This document shows positions 1-12,050 of a stretch of DNA of 64,000 bases, piece after piece. Where the stretch lies: the NCBI GenBank assembly GCA_963576725.1, contig OY755236.1, forward strand, positions 67,984,379-68,048,378, read 5' to 3'. This DNA is from Azorinus chamasolen (Eukaryota > Mollusca > Bivalvia > Cardiida > Solecurtidae). How positions within the stretch are numbered: position 1 is the first letter of the stretch; the number at the start of each line of letters is the position of its first letter. Position numbers and translations under genes: made by a program. Under the pieces are notes generated by a model. The model saw nothing but the letters and a program-made list of their open reading frames with translations. It was not told where the DNA came from and ran no database searches.

Positions 1-1410
1 GGACTTAATGGTGAAATACTCAGTATAGTTAGAGACATGTATAGCAAAGTGAAATCCTGTATACGGAAGTTTGATAAATATTCGGAATTTTTTGATAATA
101 TTATAGGTTTATTACAAGGGGAGATAATGTCCACGAATTTTTTTGAATTGTTTATAGGGGATATGGAGTTATCGTCACTGGATACTTTTAACAGTGGTTT
201 AAAATTTGACGACCTCCTTATAATAGCCTTGCTGCTTGCCGATGACCTTGCGTTATTTGGAAAAACACCCACAGAACTTCAAGAGAACTTAAATAGATTG
301 CAACAATATTGCTGCACATGGGATCTAGAAGTAAATTGTAGTAAAACAAAAGTTATAGTTTTCCGTAAAAGAGGTCCCATAAGACCAGATGAAACCTGGT
401 ATTATGGTAACCCTTATCTACTTTGGATACTGTTAATGATTTTAATTACCTTGGAACTGTCTTTAATTATACGGGTAGCTTCTGTTTAAACCAAGAGTTT
501 ATGGCGGGTAAGGGCATGAAAGCATTGAATACTTTAATAATGAATACACGTGATGTTAACCTGAAGAAAAGTACAATGTTACAGCTTTTTTATTCCTTTG
601 TTGGTTCTATACTTAGTTATGCATGCGAAGTCTGGGGCAATTCAAAGAACAAGTCATTGGAACGGGTGCATTTGAATTTTTGTAAGTAAGAAAATACTGC
701 AGGTCAAGAGGTCAACATCGTCAACCGCAGTGTTCGGAGAACTTGGGCGTTATCCGCTTTTTGTAAATCGCTATGTTAAGGATAATCAAATATTGGTTGA
801 AACTAATTGATACTGATAATATTATTTTAAAACATATGCATGAATTGATGGTAAGTGATAGTGAAAAAGGTCGCAAAAATTGGGTAACAGGAGTTAAAAA
901 TATGTTAGAGGAATATGGTTTTAATTATGTATGGTTAAATCCCCCATGAGGTTACAAGTAAACATTTTTGTAAAGAATTCAAAAGGAGAGTTATTGATTG
1001 TTTTATGCAGAAATGGTATGGAAATTTAAGTAAGTCTTGTGATTTATATTCTTATAGGCATTTCAAGTGCATTTTTGTATTTGAGGATTATTTAGATCTA
1101 TTATCGTGGAATTTAAGCGGTTTTAGTACGAGAATGCGGCTATCGTCCCATCCATTGGAAATTGGATCCGGTCCATACGGTAGAGCAAGAATAGATAGAA
1201 ATGAGAGATGCGGTGTGTTTTCTAGTGTTGGAAGAGGAGTACCAGTTTGTTTGTATTTGTACTTTATAAAGCGAATTTAAAAAACAAATACATAGGAAGA
1301 AAATACTGTTTAAGACCAAGTTAGGTTAAATTTTGTGAGTTAATGAGTTCCTCAACAAAGACGGAACTAATAAATTTGGCTAGATTTATAAAAGAATCTT
1401 TAGAAAGTCC
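1..1410 (+). pseudogene. Broken non-LTR retrotransposon reverse transcriptase, C-terminal part
   Basis: Three or four reading-frame segments together read like the palm, thumb and C-terminal tail of a LINE-type reverse transcriptase. Frame 1 runs from base 1 to about 410 and ends past the catalytic box, which reads LLLADDLALFG near 226-261 where F/YADD is usual. Frame 3 (423-686) has the thumb region with FNYLGTVFNYTGSF and SILSYACEVWG. The next segment starts with KILQVKRSTSS after a tandem TAAG duplication near 681-689 that creates a stop. A further segment covers about 830-949, and 1005-1280 looks like the cysteine-containing tail. The element is 5'-truncated by the window edge and has several frameshifts, so it is dead. 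The family (LINE class) is recognised from general reverse transcriptase features; the clade is not assigned. Confidence 0.8.
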
Positions 1411-1520
1411 TCCTAAACATCTGTTTTTGATAATTATACTTGTATTGTATTTAGGCTATATTTTTGGTACTATATATATGACATTGATGGATTAAGACAT
1501 TTTGATTATATATATGATGT

Positions 1521-1574
1521 ATATATAGTTATTGAGTAGAGTGCGATATATATAGTTATTGAGTAGAGTGCGAT
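1521..1574. repeat. 27-bp direct duplication
   Basis: Two perfect adjacent copies of a 27-bp unit beginning ATATATAGTTATTGAGTAG occupy 1521-1547 and 1548-1574. They look like a recent slippage or duplication event in an AT-rich stretch just 3' of the reverse transcriptase remnant. Confidence 0.9.
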
Positions 1575-1580
1575 ATACTG

Positions 1581-2379
1581 CGAGAGGAACTGTGTGTTTG
1601 TGTATGAGTGAGAGTGAGTGTTGGTGGGTGGATGAGAGGGAACGAGGTTGGGATGAGTGATGAGTGGCATTGTGACCAAAATGACATTATTGAATTGTGT
1701 TGCAACAAGGTACTTATGTACATGTTGAAAAGTATAAAGTATCTGTCTGTCTGTCTATTTATCCCGCTACCCATGACCTGCTTCGCAGTTGCAAACAATT
1801 TGGATGCAGCGAAATGACGAGTAATTATTCATTCCAATAGATCAGAATCTGTGAAGTAGTTTCTCAAAAGCCTGGTCGAATCAGATATATATCATGTCAA
1901 AAGCAAACAGAGCACATCCTGATCAGACGGCTCCTACATGAACTGTCTGATTTACGTTTTTTCTAATTGCAAAGGCGTTAATATCGTTTCTATGGAGTAG
2001 AAATTTAAAGTATGACATTTACATCCACTTTCGGTGTTTTTGTGCTTGTTTGTATCCCTTATTAGATGTTTATACATGTCTTACATTCCGACTTTTTCTC
2101 TGTTTTGGTGAACACAGCACTATCGATTTACCAGTTAACAAGCTACGTTCTCATTGTATTCAACAGAAACACGCTAGACAAATAGATTAGTTGGTAAGTA
2201 AAACAGTTTGTAAAATTGTCGTTATCCCTTAGGCTGTTGTAAATATAGCATCTGCTGTTTACACTAATCTGTTACAGTTTTCACTTACCTCCGATTTGTT
2301 AATTCTATTGAGGAACTATAGATCAAGTGTCAAAGAGTTTGGATGCTGATGAGAGGCCGTGTTACTCGGTGTCTCATCT
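1581..2379. other. Gene-free stretch with MITE debris
   Basis: No supportable gene. A partial palindromic MITE core lies near 1894-1946 (CAGACGGCTCCT...). A piece of the second palindrome family (GTTTGGATGCTGATGAGAGGC) lies at about 2335-2380, directly abutting the next palindromic element. Confidence 0.5.
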
Positions 2380-2557
2380 GGGTCAATGCTTATAAAGCTT
2401 TTAGCTGAGTCTGAGTTTCGTTCTCAAGCATTTGATTGGTCAGATTTGAGTTCTCAAACTTTTGATTGGTCAGATTTGAGCCAAAGGCTCAAATCTGACC
2501 AATCAAAAACTTGAGAACGAACTCAGACTCAATTAAACGTTTTATAAGCATTGGCCC
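2380..2557. repeat. 178-bp palindromic MITE, copy 1
   Basis: The segment starts GGGTCAATGCTTATAAAGC and ends GCTTATAAAGC-like in reverse complement (TTTATAAGCATTGGCCC). Its centre is the self-complementary GATTTGAGCCAAAGGCTCAAATC. One arm carries an extra direct copy of TTTGATTGGTCAGATTTGAG. A second copy of the same length is at 59412-59589, which supports a mobile non-autonomous family. Confidence 0.8.
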
Positions 2558-2984
2558 AGGCCTCGAGCTGTTTGTGAGTGCTAAACATGTCGTACTTAGC
2601 AGATGAAGGCGTTTAATACCGAAAGTGGAATGGTACACTACTATTTACTACAGAGTCTGTGCATGGTATACTTAACAGAAACGTTTTGAATGATAAACAT
2701 TGCAGACCCTGATCTGACTTGATCTGGGTCTACACTGTTTATAAATACCAGCATACTCGTTTCTCACATTCACAGGGCGCATCGTTGTTTTATTATCAAA
2801 CTTGAAACGTTACTAGGACTACGAGGTTGTTAAACGGAAACATCACAGGAAGAGTTAATGTTGTAAATAAAGGAGAATCCATAGAAGCCCATGTGGTACA
2901 ATATTGTAAAATTAACCGTAATCCTACCTAACAAATATGATATGAAGCAAGATATAATTAGTTTCGGTTTGTTCAATCTTTTGA

Positions 2985-3055
2985 GAAGCTACTGACCGAG
3001 TGTCAAACAGTTTGACTCGAGTTACTCGGCGTCTCATCAGGATCCAAGCTGTTTG
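2985..3055. repeat. Palindromic GATGAGACGCC-type MITE core
   Basis: The segment reads GTCAAACAGTTTGACTCGAGTTACTCGGCGTCTCATCAGGATCCAAGCTGTTTGC. It is one of many window-wide copies of a ~70-bp palindrome whose consensus arms are CAAACAGTTTGGATCC and GATGAGACGCCG. Others lie near 8675-8748, 15425-15490, 25200-25330, 26240-26310, 31545-31610, 35155-35220, 42040-42120, 42598-42655 and 55465-55535. No coding capacity. Confidence 0.7.
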
Positions 3056-3179
3056 CAAATTACGATTAAGTAACGATCACATACTGACTAGATAGGAGTG
3101 TTGCTTTTTGCAGGGCGCAAATAATACAGAAACTCTGGCATTACGTTTAGCCTGCATTCAGCTACTGTCTACCTTAACG

Positions 3180-3549
3180 CTTTACTCCATAAATACGCAT
3201 TGAACGCCGTTGTAAACTGAGTTCATCCAGACCAGATGGCTTTGAAGGAGCCGTCTCATCAGGATCTACTCTGTTTGCTTATGAAATTATACAGATTTGA
3301 TTCTACAGTTTCTGTAATGATGAAATGTGCCCTTGTCCATAGTGCCATTATAAAAAAAATGGTGTTCATGATGTCATTATTTCTTATATGCATATGTCTG
3401 CTCTGTTCGCTTATGAAAATATAGATATAATTTTACAATTTCCACGTTGGCCAAAAATATATGTGTTCGTTTTCCCTTAAAAAATACATCTATTTAATAA
3501 TCGTGATGCCATAATTTCTCACATGAATATTCATGGAGTTAAGGTTTAA
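3180..3549 (+). repeat. TTAACCC-superfamily MITE with GGAGCCGTCT palindrome
   Basis: The element begins with a CTTTACTCCATAAATACG terminus and contains a central palindromic core (CAGACCAGATGGCT...GGAGCCGTCTCATC). It ends CATGAATATTCATGGAGTTAAGGTTTAA. Related copies lie at about 4498-4730, 30483-30716 and 42158-42400. The short frame starting at 3236 falls wholly inside it and is not a gene. Confidence 0.6.
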
Positions 3550-4146
3550 GACATATTTTCTGCAGATCCATGCGCCTGGTCATTGTTTGTACGATTAAAT
3601 AATAGATTAGGCAGTGCAGCCGTTATTAGCAGAGGTCAGCTAATATGCGTTAATTGAAACATTTTAAACAATAACTCCTTTATTTCTCTACTAAACTCTG
3701 TACTGTGACCACCTTTTAGAACCGTCTAAAAGAGACGATTCTAAAGAGTAGTCACATTATAGGGTTTGGTGGAGACATGACAAAATTAGTATTTGGGCAC
3801 GCACATTTATCTGTAGCTTTCTGCAGCCTTCTTTCGACTGTACAGCAGAAGTGTATTTATTTTGTCTAAAATCAGTATACTAGTAAGCAGTTTGTAAAGG
3901 TTTTGTATATTCTAAGTTTATGTTTCCATAGAAACTGTGTGATATTTGTATAAAATTCACATATTTTATTATATAACCCGAGAAAACGGCGCAATTAATG
4001 CAGTAGGTATTCACATTGTGATGCATTGAGAATATCACCTATTACTTTACGTACATGACGTTAATGGATTCCATTCCGGTATACATAATGTATTGCTGTA
4101 CATAAACCTACACAATAGATATTTACTTTCAATTTTCATCTATCAA

Positions 4147-4353
4147 TACAGTAAACCCCCTCTAAATCGGAATTCTAGTAGAGAAGAATTTAGATATTTT
4201 TAGGCAGACGACTACTTAATACAGAGTGACAGTCAGGCAATAAGCTCCTAGAGGAGTTTTCTGCATGACTTTCGCCCTGTATTAACCCGCCACCTGCCAC
4301 CAAGGCCGATATGTATGCTAAATTTAACGACCAGTTCAGAGGGGTTCACTGTA
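4147..4353. repeat. CAGTARAACC-ended palindromic MITE
   Basis: Begins TACAGTAAACCCCCTCTAAATCGG and ends GGGGTTCACTGTA. The centre is a stem around AAGCTCCTAGAGGAGTTTTCTGCAT. The TA-flanked CAGTA termini suggest a Tc1/mariner-type transposase acting in trans (inference). Other copies are listed separately. Confidence 0.75.
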
Positions 4354-4775
4354 CTGAGCTATAAAGAAGAAAATAAAACGTTAACTGCAATTCCATACAT
4401 CATTAATAGTCGCTGTCTTGTTATGTCTAGCCTACAGGAATACCGGTATTCAGAACATAACATTGGCTTCAATAACAACAACACCACCAGACATTAATCC
4501 TTTAACTCAATGAGATTTGTAAACAGAGTACACCCAGACCAGACGGCCCCTACACGAACATCTCTGCTTGCTTATGAAATAGAATAGATCTGGTTCTGAA
4601 GCCATGGTCAAAACTACTGTAGTTCATAATACAATTGAAACACTCCGTGTACAGTGTACACCCTTTACTCCATGAATACTCCATGAATATTCATATAAGA
4701 CATAATGACATCATGAACATTAATTAGATTTAGAACAGCACATGCACACACGATTTGTTTGCGAATGCGTATTTA

Positions 4776-5025
4776 TTAACCCTTCTCTTGCTGAATTTTA
4801 AAATACATTTCTCCTTTTTTACCCATGCCCTGTTGTATAATTACATCTATCTTCACTGTGTACAATTATATCGTTGTGCAATCACTGCTGTGGAGTGCAA
4901 TGGTTGCAGAATCAACTTGTAAATAGTACACACCCTGATGAGACAGCTCCTGCGGGAGCTGTCTTATCTGGGTCTTCACTATTTACAGGTAGGTATATTG
5001 ACATGAATAGCAAGCGAAGGGTTAA
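4776..5025 (-). repeat. 250-bp TTAACCCTTCGCTTGCT MITE, copy 1
   Basis: Bounded by TTAACCCTTCTCTTGCT on the left and AGCAAGCGAAGGGTTAA on the right. The asymmetric interior includes the palindrome GAGACAGCTCCTGCGGGAGCTGTCTTATC. Four copies occur here (8050-8275, 25537-25786 and 39416-39665), three of them exactly 250 bp. The TTAA ends are consistent with piggyBac-style TTAA target duplication (inference from termini only). Confidence 0.85.
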
Positions 5026-5703
5026 GTAAAGGGATAATACTCAGACATGAACAAACAACGTTAAACATCTGTTCCAACAGCTCATTCCCTTTGAACAAAT
5101 CTTATAATCGTATTATGTGTTTCGTTGAATGTTATCATTGTACCAAAGTGAAGGTATGTCTGATTATGTGTCTTATTTGATATAATATTTATGCGATGCG
5201 AGAAAAAATAACATCATGAATATTTATAATCTAATTTGTATAACGGTATATGAAAAAGGGATGTTTTGGTCATGGCAGACATTGTAGAATCAGATGTATA
5301 TACTTTAATAAACAAGCAGAACCCTGAACCGACGACTCCTATACTACAGCTATACAGCATTATTAGTATTGGCAGAAACTGCGGAGACATGTGTATAATA
5401 ATATCATATTATTTAGCAAACGGAGCAAACTCTGATCTGGGTCTACCCTGTTTGCAAAGGTGTGAAATCTGTTTTTTTCTATCGAAGAGATAGAACCCCC
5501 AAAAAACCCAACAGGTAACACTTATATATACATATATATGATTCTACAGTTTCTGCCATGCCCAATGGCATCATGCGTTCATAAACCATCTTAAAAAGTC
5601 AGCTAATAAATATCCATGGTGTTATGGATTCTTTATAAGTAAGATTGCATCATTGAGTTAGAAGAGAGTTTCTATCCATAAAATTACTTTTTTTATAATA
5701 ACA

Positions 5704-6250
5704 AGAAATGTGTCCACAGGACACGGATGTCCCAATAATATATGGTTGCTATGATCCGAAAATTGAAATGTGTCCATAGGACACGAATGCCTCAAGTACA
5801 GGTGACTGTGGCTATGATGCCAGGCTAAATATGTGTGATGCCAGGCTAAATATGTGTCTAAATGACATGGATGCCCCGGTTACCCATGGCCGTGACTGTT
5901 CTGGGCTCCAATTGCACCCATAGAGCATGGGTGTTTCTATTACTTGTAACTGAGGCAATGCTGTTGGGCAAGAAATGTGCTATATGTCCCATTACTCGTG
6001 ATTGTGGCTATGGTGCTGTGCTAATTCGCTAAATATGTGTCTATAGCACACATATGCCCCAATGTCCTGTTACAGAGGCTATAATGCTGGACTGAATATG
6101 TCTCCATAGACACGGATGTCTTAATTTTGTATGATTTTGGCTGTGTTGCTTAGTTAGAAATGTGTGCATAGAAAACGGTCCCCCATTAATTTTGTCTGAC
6201 TGTGACTATGATGCTTAGCTAAATATTTGTCCATAGGACACAGTTGCCTC
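5704..6250 (+). repeat. Degenerate ~60-75-bp minisatellite
   Basis: About eight or nine diverged units each contain AATGTGTCCATAGGACACGG-like and GACTGTGGCTATGATGC-like words. A small exact local duplication (GATGCCAGGCTAAATATGTG) lies at about 5817-5855. No open frame crosses it. Confidence 0.75.
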
Positions 6251-6299
6251 AAATACGGTTGCTATGATATGGCCTTTTACAAGTGATTCTAGTCGCATA

Positions 6300-7417
6300 G
6301 CATAATCATACCAAAGGCGTGCAAGATCACATAATGATCAACCATCCTTCCAAGTTTTAAGCAAACGTCTCATTACACTTTACCACAGCGGGCAAACCCG
6401 TAATTAACTTTACAAACAATCTGGAGTCGTATGCGATGCCAAGCAACCCAATGTCTCATCAGGGTACAATTATGTCACAAACTGATTATATCTTTGAAAA
6501 GAAATGGACAGAAATCTGCTTCCAAATTAAAATGAGAGGATATTTTCTATGGACAGAAACGTTCAATATGCTAGTTGTTTAGCTGAAAGTGCCTTTTATT
6601 GTAATACATGTACTTGACCTCGTCTGGATCCGGATGGAATGCAGAATAACTCGACGTCTCAGCTGGATTCGAACTGTTTAAAGTCATAATTATATTTTGA
6701 AACGAATACTAGTAAAAAACTGAAGAATTCAAAATTTAAGCTGACGAGAATTTTGAAGGCGACTAAACAATGTACTTCATCTGTATAGCTGAAAATTCAA
6801 TGCATTTCTGTCAAATTACATAGTTTCTGAAAGAAAGAAATTGGTTTGCGCTGTTAGAATAGGGTTTATATTATTCATTAAATTTGCACGACCTTGCCGA
6901 TATGAGAGGTGATCAACGATGTTCTTTTGAAAAAAGGGTTAGGTTAGTTCACAGCCGTGTACGGTATATTTCTGCTTCTCTGTCACCAACATGATAATAA
7001 GCAGTTGTTTTGCTAGATTGTTGAAGTTAGGACTATTCTTAAATGAGACAAAGGATTTAGAATAACGTGCGCTTTGGACGGGGCGTAAAGCTGAGTGCGA
7101 CAGTAAGGCGCCTGGATGTCACTAGAATTTCTTATTTATACACAGATGAATCAGCAACGGAAGGCGAGATTAAGGATGAAAGAAGATACGCATGTATCAT
7201 CTTTTCGTATACCAATTATGTACAAGAGTATTAGCCTAATATGTTTCCCCTTCTTTGTTCTAGAGATTCCCATACAGTTTCTTTATACAGATTTACTAAC
7301 GAAACGAGTTCCGCTGCCCCCGTAACAATTGTTGCTGACACATTATGAATTGTATCGAGTTCGCTTTCATATTGAGAGCAGCCACCCCCCCCCCCAAAAA
7401 AAAAAAAAAAAATAAAA

Positions 7418-7448
<31 letters not shown>

Positions 7449-8049
7449 TAAAATCGAAACAATAAAAAAATCAGCATATTCAAGTAAAAGTTGGATAAAA
7501 CTAAAATAGACAGTTTCCAGTGAATTTCAATCGAACAAAAAGTTAATTCACGCATTGCATTATGTCTGTTCCAGGTCTTCACTTTTATTTGTTCGACGTG
7601 TTTATGCCAACTACCATCGTTAGATAGAAATATTCCTAGATGTTTGTGAAAGTCAACCTCTGATTATAATATGCCCTTGCATCATTACTAAGGAAGGTCG
7701 AAGCATGGTTAAAATTTCCTTGCTAATGATACCACTGAAAAAACTGTAGTGAGCTAATTAATGTTCATACTCTCGTTATTCCTGACATGAATATTCAAGG
7801 AGTAAAGGGTTAACATTTCACCAAACATTTTTTAAATGCAAACTCCCTGACATTCTGTGGGAGATGATATATGATAGCTGTTAGATCATGTAATGTAATG
7901 TAACCCTTGTCCCGCTAACTGCAACTTAAGTCGAGGAGCCGATTAACCGACTTGGCATCTAATCAGCACCCAACTTGTTTGACACATGATTTCTCAAAAT
8001 CTTGATGAAATTGTAAATAGTCAAAATTGCACCAGATACAAAATTGAGT
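6300..8049. other. Gene-free stretch, low-complexity patch
   Basis: No gene supportable. A simple-sequence patch at about 7384-7452 is a C run, then an A run, then AAAT repeats. Palindrome-family fragments lie near 6418-6470 and 6625-6680, and a CATGAATATTCAAGGAGTAAAGGGTTAA terminus ends at about 7812. The short frames here are simple-sequence translations. Confidence 0.5.
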
Positions 8050-8275
8050 TTAACCCTTCGCTCGCTGAATTTTGAAATACATTTCTCCTTCTTTACCCAT
8101 GCCCTGTTGTATAATAACATATATTCACCGTGTATTCGCTGTGCAATCACTGCTGTGGATTGCACTGGTTGCACAATCAATTTATAAATAGTGCAGACCC
8201 TGATGAAACAGCTCCTGTTGGGTCTTCACTATTTACAGGTACGTATATTGACGTGAATAGCAAGCGAAGGGTTAA
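8050..8275 (-). repeat. TTAACCCTTCGCTTGCT MITE, copy 2 (226 bp)
   Basis: Starts TTAACCCTTCGCTCGCT and ends AGCAAGCGAAGGGTTAA. Compared with the 250-bp copies it has lost about 24 bp in the central palindrome: GAAACAGCTCCTGTTGGGTC lacks the second stem arm. Confidence 0.85.
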
Positions 8276-9186
8276 TAACGGTATAAGGGCTAGATCTTCT
8301 CGTTTTAGATGTTACCAATGCCTGGATGATGTGTGATGGACGTAGGCGGCACTTTTACTGTCAGTAATATCGGAACCCTTCCAAACTAAGTATGGTAACA
8401 ACTCGATACTACGGACACTCTAATACGTACCATTATTGACACAGGCGGGAGCTTAATGCAAGGTGACAGGCCTGCAGAATGCTCCCCTAAGATATATCTG
8501 CATGGCGTTCACCCTGCATTACACATCCACCTGCCTTCAAAGACATACATTTTTTTTACTAACATTTCGTAGTATTGAGTTTTTACTGTAAGTTTCAGCA
8601 GCTTATCATGTCGCCAGCTTCAATTGTTAGTGTTTATTTTCGTTCATTTCTTGAAAAAGGAAAACATTGTCAGAGTGTTAAACATGCAGTTTCAGTCCAC
8701 TGAGACACCGCTTTACACGGTGTTGCATCTGAATCCATGCTGTGGACATTAAATAAATTGGTTAATATTGCTGAAAGTGTTAATAGCGATTAAATACAGA
8801 GGTCCCGCAGTTGCGTGGCTTCAACTTGTTTTAAGCAATAATATGACAGAGATTCATTTATATCATGAACTAGACTTTAACGTTTTGAATGCCGAACATG
8901 AATGTACTGTCGTTTGCAAACAGTGTAGATACAGGCCAGACGGTTTCTACAGGAACGATATGTTCATGGTCTATACTGTTTGTCATTCACAAGTTTCTTC
9001 CACCTTTTAGCGTTTCATATTGAGTGGACTCTGTACTCAATTACTGATTGGCTATAACATTCTGATAATTCATCGATGAAAGTTTAGGATTACTCTTTCG
9101 TACCGACTGGACTCTTACTTAAACACTGATAGGCTATTTTACTCTGAAAACACTTTTGAAAACACGAGTCAGGTCGCGGATATCTG

Positions 9187-9665
9187 AAACGGTGTCGTGG
9201 AAACACGCCATGAACTTAATCTTATCAAATTGTGCCCTCGAAACACGCGGTGATACAAACTGTACCGTAGAAACACGCTGTGACATTAATTCTTGTCAAA
9301 CTGTGTCGTAACAATCATACTGTGACATGAACGTTTATCAAACTGTGCCAAAGAAACATGCCGTGACATTTACTCTTATCAAACTGTGCCCTAGAAACAC
9401 GCGGTGTCAATAGCTCTTATCAAACTGTTCCCTAGAAACACGCTATAATGTTAACTTTTATCAAACTATGCCATACAAACACAATGTGACATTTTATTTG
9501 ATCAAACTGTGCCATAGAAACACGCTGTATCATTAACTCTTTTCAATGTGCCACAGAAACACGCTGTGACATTAACTTTATCACAATGTGCCCTAGAAAA
9601 CACGTTGTGACATTAACTCTTATCAAACTTCGCTATAGAAACACGCTGTGACATTAATTCATCCC
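9187..9665 (+). repeat. ~42-bp minisatellite, about 12 units
   Basis: The unit is close to AAACTGTGCCCTAGAAACACGC followed by TGTGACATTAACTCTTATC, with moderate divergence and small indels between units. A stray half unit sits at about 9755-9785. The array is non-coding in all frames. Confidence 0.85.
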
Positions 9666-9915
9666 GCTGTTAAATTGTGTCTGTTCCAATTCTACTACAA
9701 TGTGTATTTACTTCCGATGCGTGCACTCTTTGAAGAGACTTCTGACCAGTGTCAAACCGCATAGAATCGCGCTATGACATTACTGACGCGTTTCATTTAT
9801 CAAGGCCATTTATTGTTCACACATTTGTTTGTCGGAAAGTTTTGGTTTTACGGTGTAGCTGTTAATATGCTGTCGGTATGGAACAGGCAGGGAACAGTTT
9901 TGTGAAGGCCGTGTA

Positions 9916-10283
9916 TACAGTATAACCTCTCTATAACGACCACTAAATTGTGTTCATTACAGTAAAACCCTGCTAATGCGACCACCTTAAATAGGTATAA
10001 TTATAGGTGCTAGATGCAGGTGGTAGCTTAATGCAGGACAAAAGCATTAAGAAACCACCTGATTATAAAGACGCCCATATTTATTTATTAAGTGGTCGCA
10101 TTAGAGGGGTTCCACTGTAGTTGATATTTGGGGCAGGTGGCTGCTTAAAGCAAAGTGAAAGTAAAACAGAACGTTCCTATAGGAGTGTTCTGTTTTACAT
10201 TCAGCTTCCTTTAAGCAGCCATCTGCCCTCAACACAAAATACTTGATGTAATTTAATGGCCGTTATAGAGAGGTTTTACTGTA
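9916..10283. repeat. CAGTARAACC MITE interrupted by a second member of the family
   Basis: The outer element begins TACAGTATAACCTCTCTATAACG and ends CGTTATAGAGAGGTTTTACTGTA. At 9958-10119 a separate complete element (TACAGTAAAACCCTGCTAATGCG...GGTCGCATTAGAGGGGTTCCACTGTA) interrupts the left arm. The outer element's own central palindrome is intact at about 10137-10230. This is a nested insertion within one superfamily. Confidence 0.85.
9958..10119. repeat. Inner nested CAGTARAACC MITE (162 bp)
   Basis: A complete small element with matched ends TACAGTAAAACCC and GGTTCCACTGTA, inserted in the outer MITE. Its palindromic middle has lost the central GGAGCTTTCTGCAT stem seen in other copies. Confidence 0.8.
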
Positions 10284-10289
10284 TATGTG

Positions 10290-11880
10290 TGCAAGCACGC
10301 ACTTCATTTGTGCTTCTGGTATTGCTGTGACGTTTGCGTGTCATTTCTAATTCCTATCTGACTTCAGTTCTATTCTTGTACCTTTTAGGTACACTGACTT
10401 CTAAGACATCATTTGGGATAATGACACATGGCAATGAAAGACCTTCCCACGTTGCGACAAATGAATATTATAAATACATTTTGATTCCTTCTCGTACGTC
10501 ATATATGTACAATAAACCCTCTATAAATCAACCAACCAACCAATCAATGTAAAAGTTAGTGATAGATTGATGCTGCAAATCCCCACCCCCTTAAGGCCTT
10601 TCAGCGTACCTTTATTTTTCCACCTCGGGGGTGCATCACTTACGCATTATTGTGTTATATTAAACATGCTTAAGTAGATTGCAATTAGAGTATGCTAATT
10701 ATACTTCAATTCATTTAGCATTGGTGTTGATACAGGTTCAGGTATGGCTGGGTATTCATTGAAGGACATCCAGACTGATGATCGCTGGCGGTTAAAAACA
10801 TATCCCTCTTACATTCGGAATGATGACTTTCATACACTACCTAACTTAAAATTGGCATGGCTGTTTTAGGGGCCAGTCTCAAATTTTCCCCTTTAATAAT
10901 TAAGCCATATATAGTCCGCGTCTTGTTAAGATCTGGAGTATTGGTTCCTCCATCATAAAAAATGCCTTCATCGTAGCAAAGAGAGTGCCAGGAGGGCCAA
11001 TCCTTAAACGGGATTTGCAGACCTCTTGTGACAGAGGTGTAGCAGCATGTCCCTATTAAATATGAAAAATAGGTTGCAGACCTTAAGGGGACTTGGCGGG
11101 CACTACAGCGTCAATGATCTCGGCCGAGGACCAGGTAAGAAAATGCGGCATTGCATAGACCAGATTATTAACTTCTCCCTAGATAACTTCAATACCTGCC
11201 TTATTTGGTCATGAATGATTCCAGGAAAGAGTTAGTGTTAATCTGAGTATAATATAGCCATGGCGCCGGTCAGGAAACGCCTGAATAATTGTGCTGTCCA
11301 TACAATTGTGCAAGTAGGAGGGCATTACATTAAGCAACCTGATCTGCATGAAATGTCGTCAGCTCTTTACTCATCGAATTGTATGCACCTGACCTTGTTT
11401 CTGATCTAGATGACATCAGCCCTGCTGGAATTTTAACTCTTAAGAAAACCTGATTATTTCAGTAATTATAACCTGTTTGGGATCAAAGATGGTTTCCTTT
11501 TCCGGCCAGTCACGCTAGCAGTGTGACTGTGTCCGTATTGTCTGGTTGCTCTTATTCTTTTGGCGTTGACAGCCCCCTCCCCTGATTCCCAACACTTGTG
11601 ATCAGTTTGGCGCCAGTCGGCCGACAGCGAAAAAAAAAATATACGTGCACAATTTAAGCACATATTTAATAATTTTATATAAACTATTAATTTTCAAAGG
11701 ACTGCAATTCTGCTCGGGGTGTCGCCATTGTAGATAATGGCTGGATAACTGATCTCCCAGGATCTGTTGTAGTTGAATTGGCGATACATCCGTTCTCGGC
11801 GTTGCAGTTCAATATAACAAGCTAATGTCGAATTGCATGTGTTTCGTTCATTCTTGATCCTTCTGAGGCTTAATTAAATT
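10290..11880. other. Unassigned gene-free stretch
   Basis: No gene, TIR or tandem repeat that I can defend. The GC content is slightly higher between 10730 and 11640 than around it, and the stretch may be an old unrecognised repeat. Short frames here show no family motif. Confidence 0.4.
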
Positions 11881-11883
11881 AAA

Positions 11884-12050
11884 ACTCAATTAAAACCTTT
11901 TAGGCGTATTTAAAAGCCTTTTGGGCATATTTTAAAGCATTTTTGGGGCATATTCTGTAGCCTTTTTGGGCATACTTTTAAGCCTTTTGTGGCATATTTT
12001 GCAGTCTATTGGGGCATGTTTGAAGCCTTTTGTGGCGAATCCTTTTCGGG
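11884..12050 (+). repeat. ~28-bp minisatellite (AAGCCTTTTGGGCATATTTT)
   Basis: Six or so imperfect units of a 27-30-bp motif containing AGCCTTTTTGGGCATATTTT. The open frame from 11966 begins inside it and shows no homology that I recognise. Confidence 0.8.

Noticed and set aside
7367..7582. Minus-strand open frame with long F/Y runs.
   Set aside because: It is a translation of the poly-A / AAAT simple-sequence patch.
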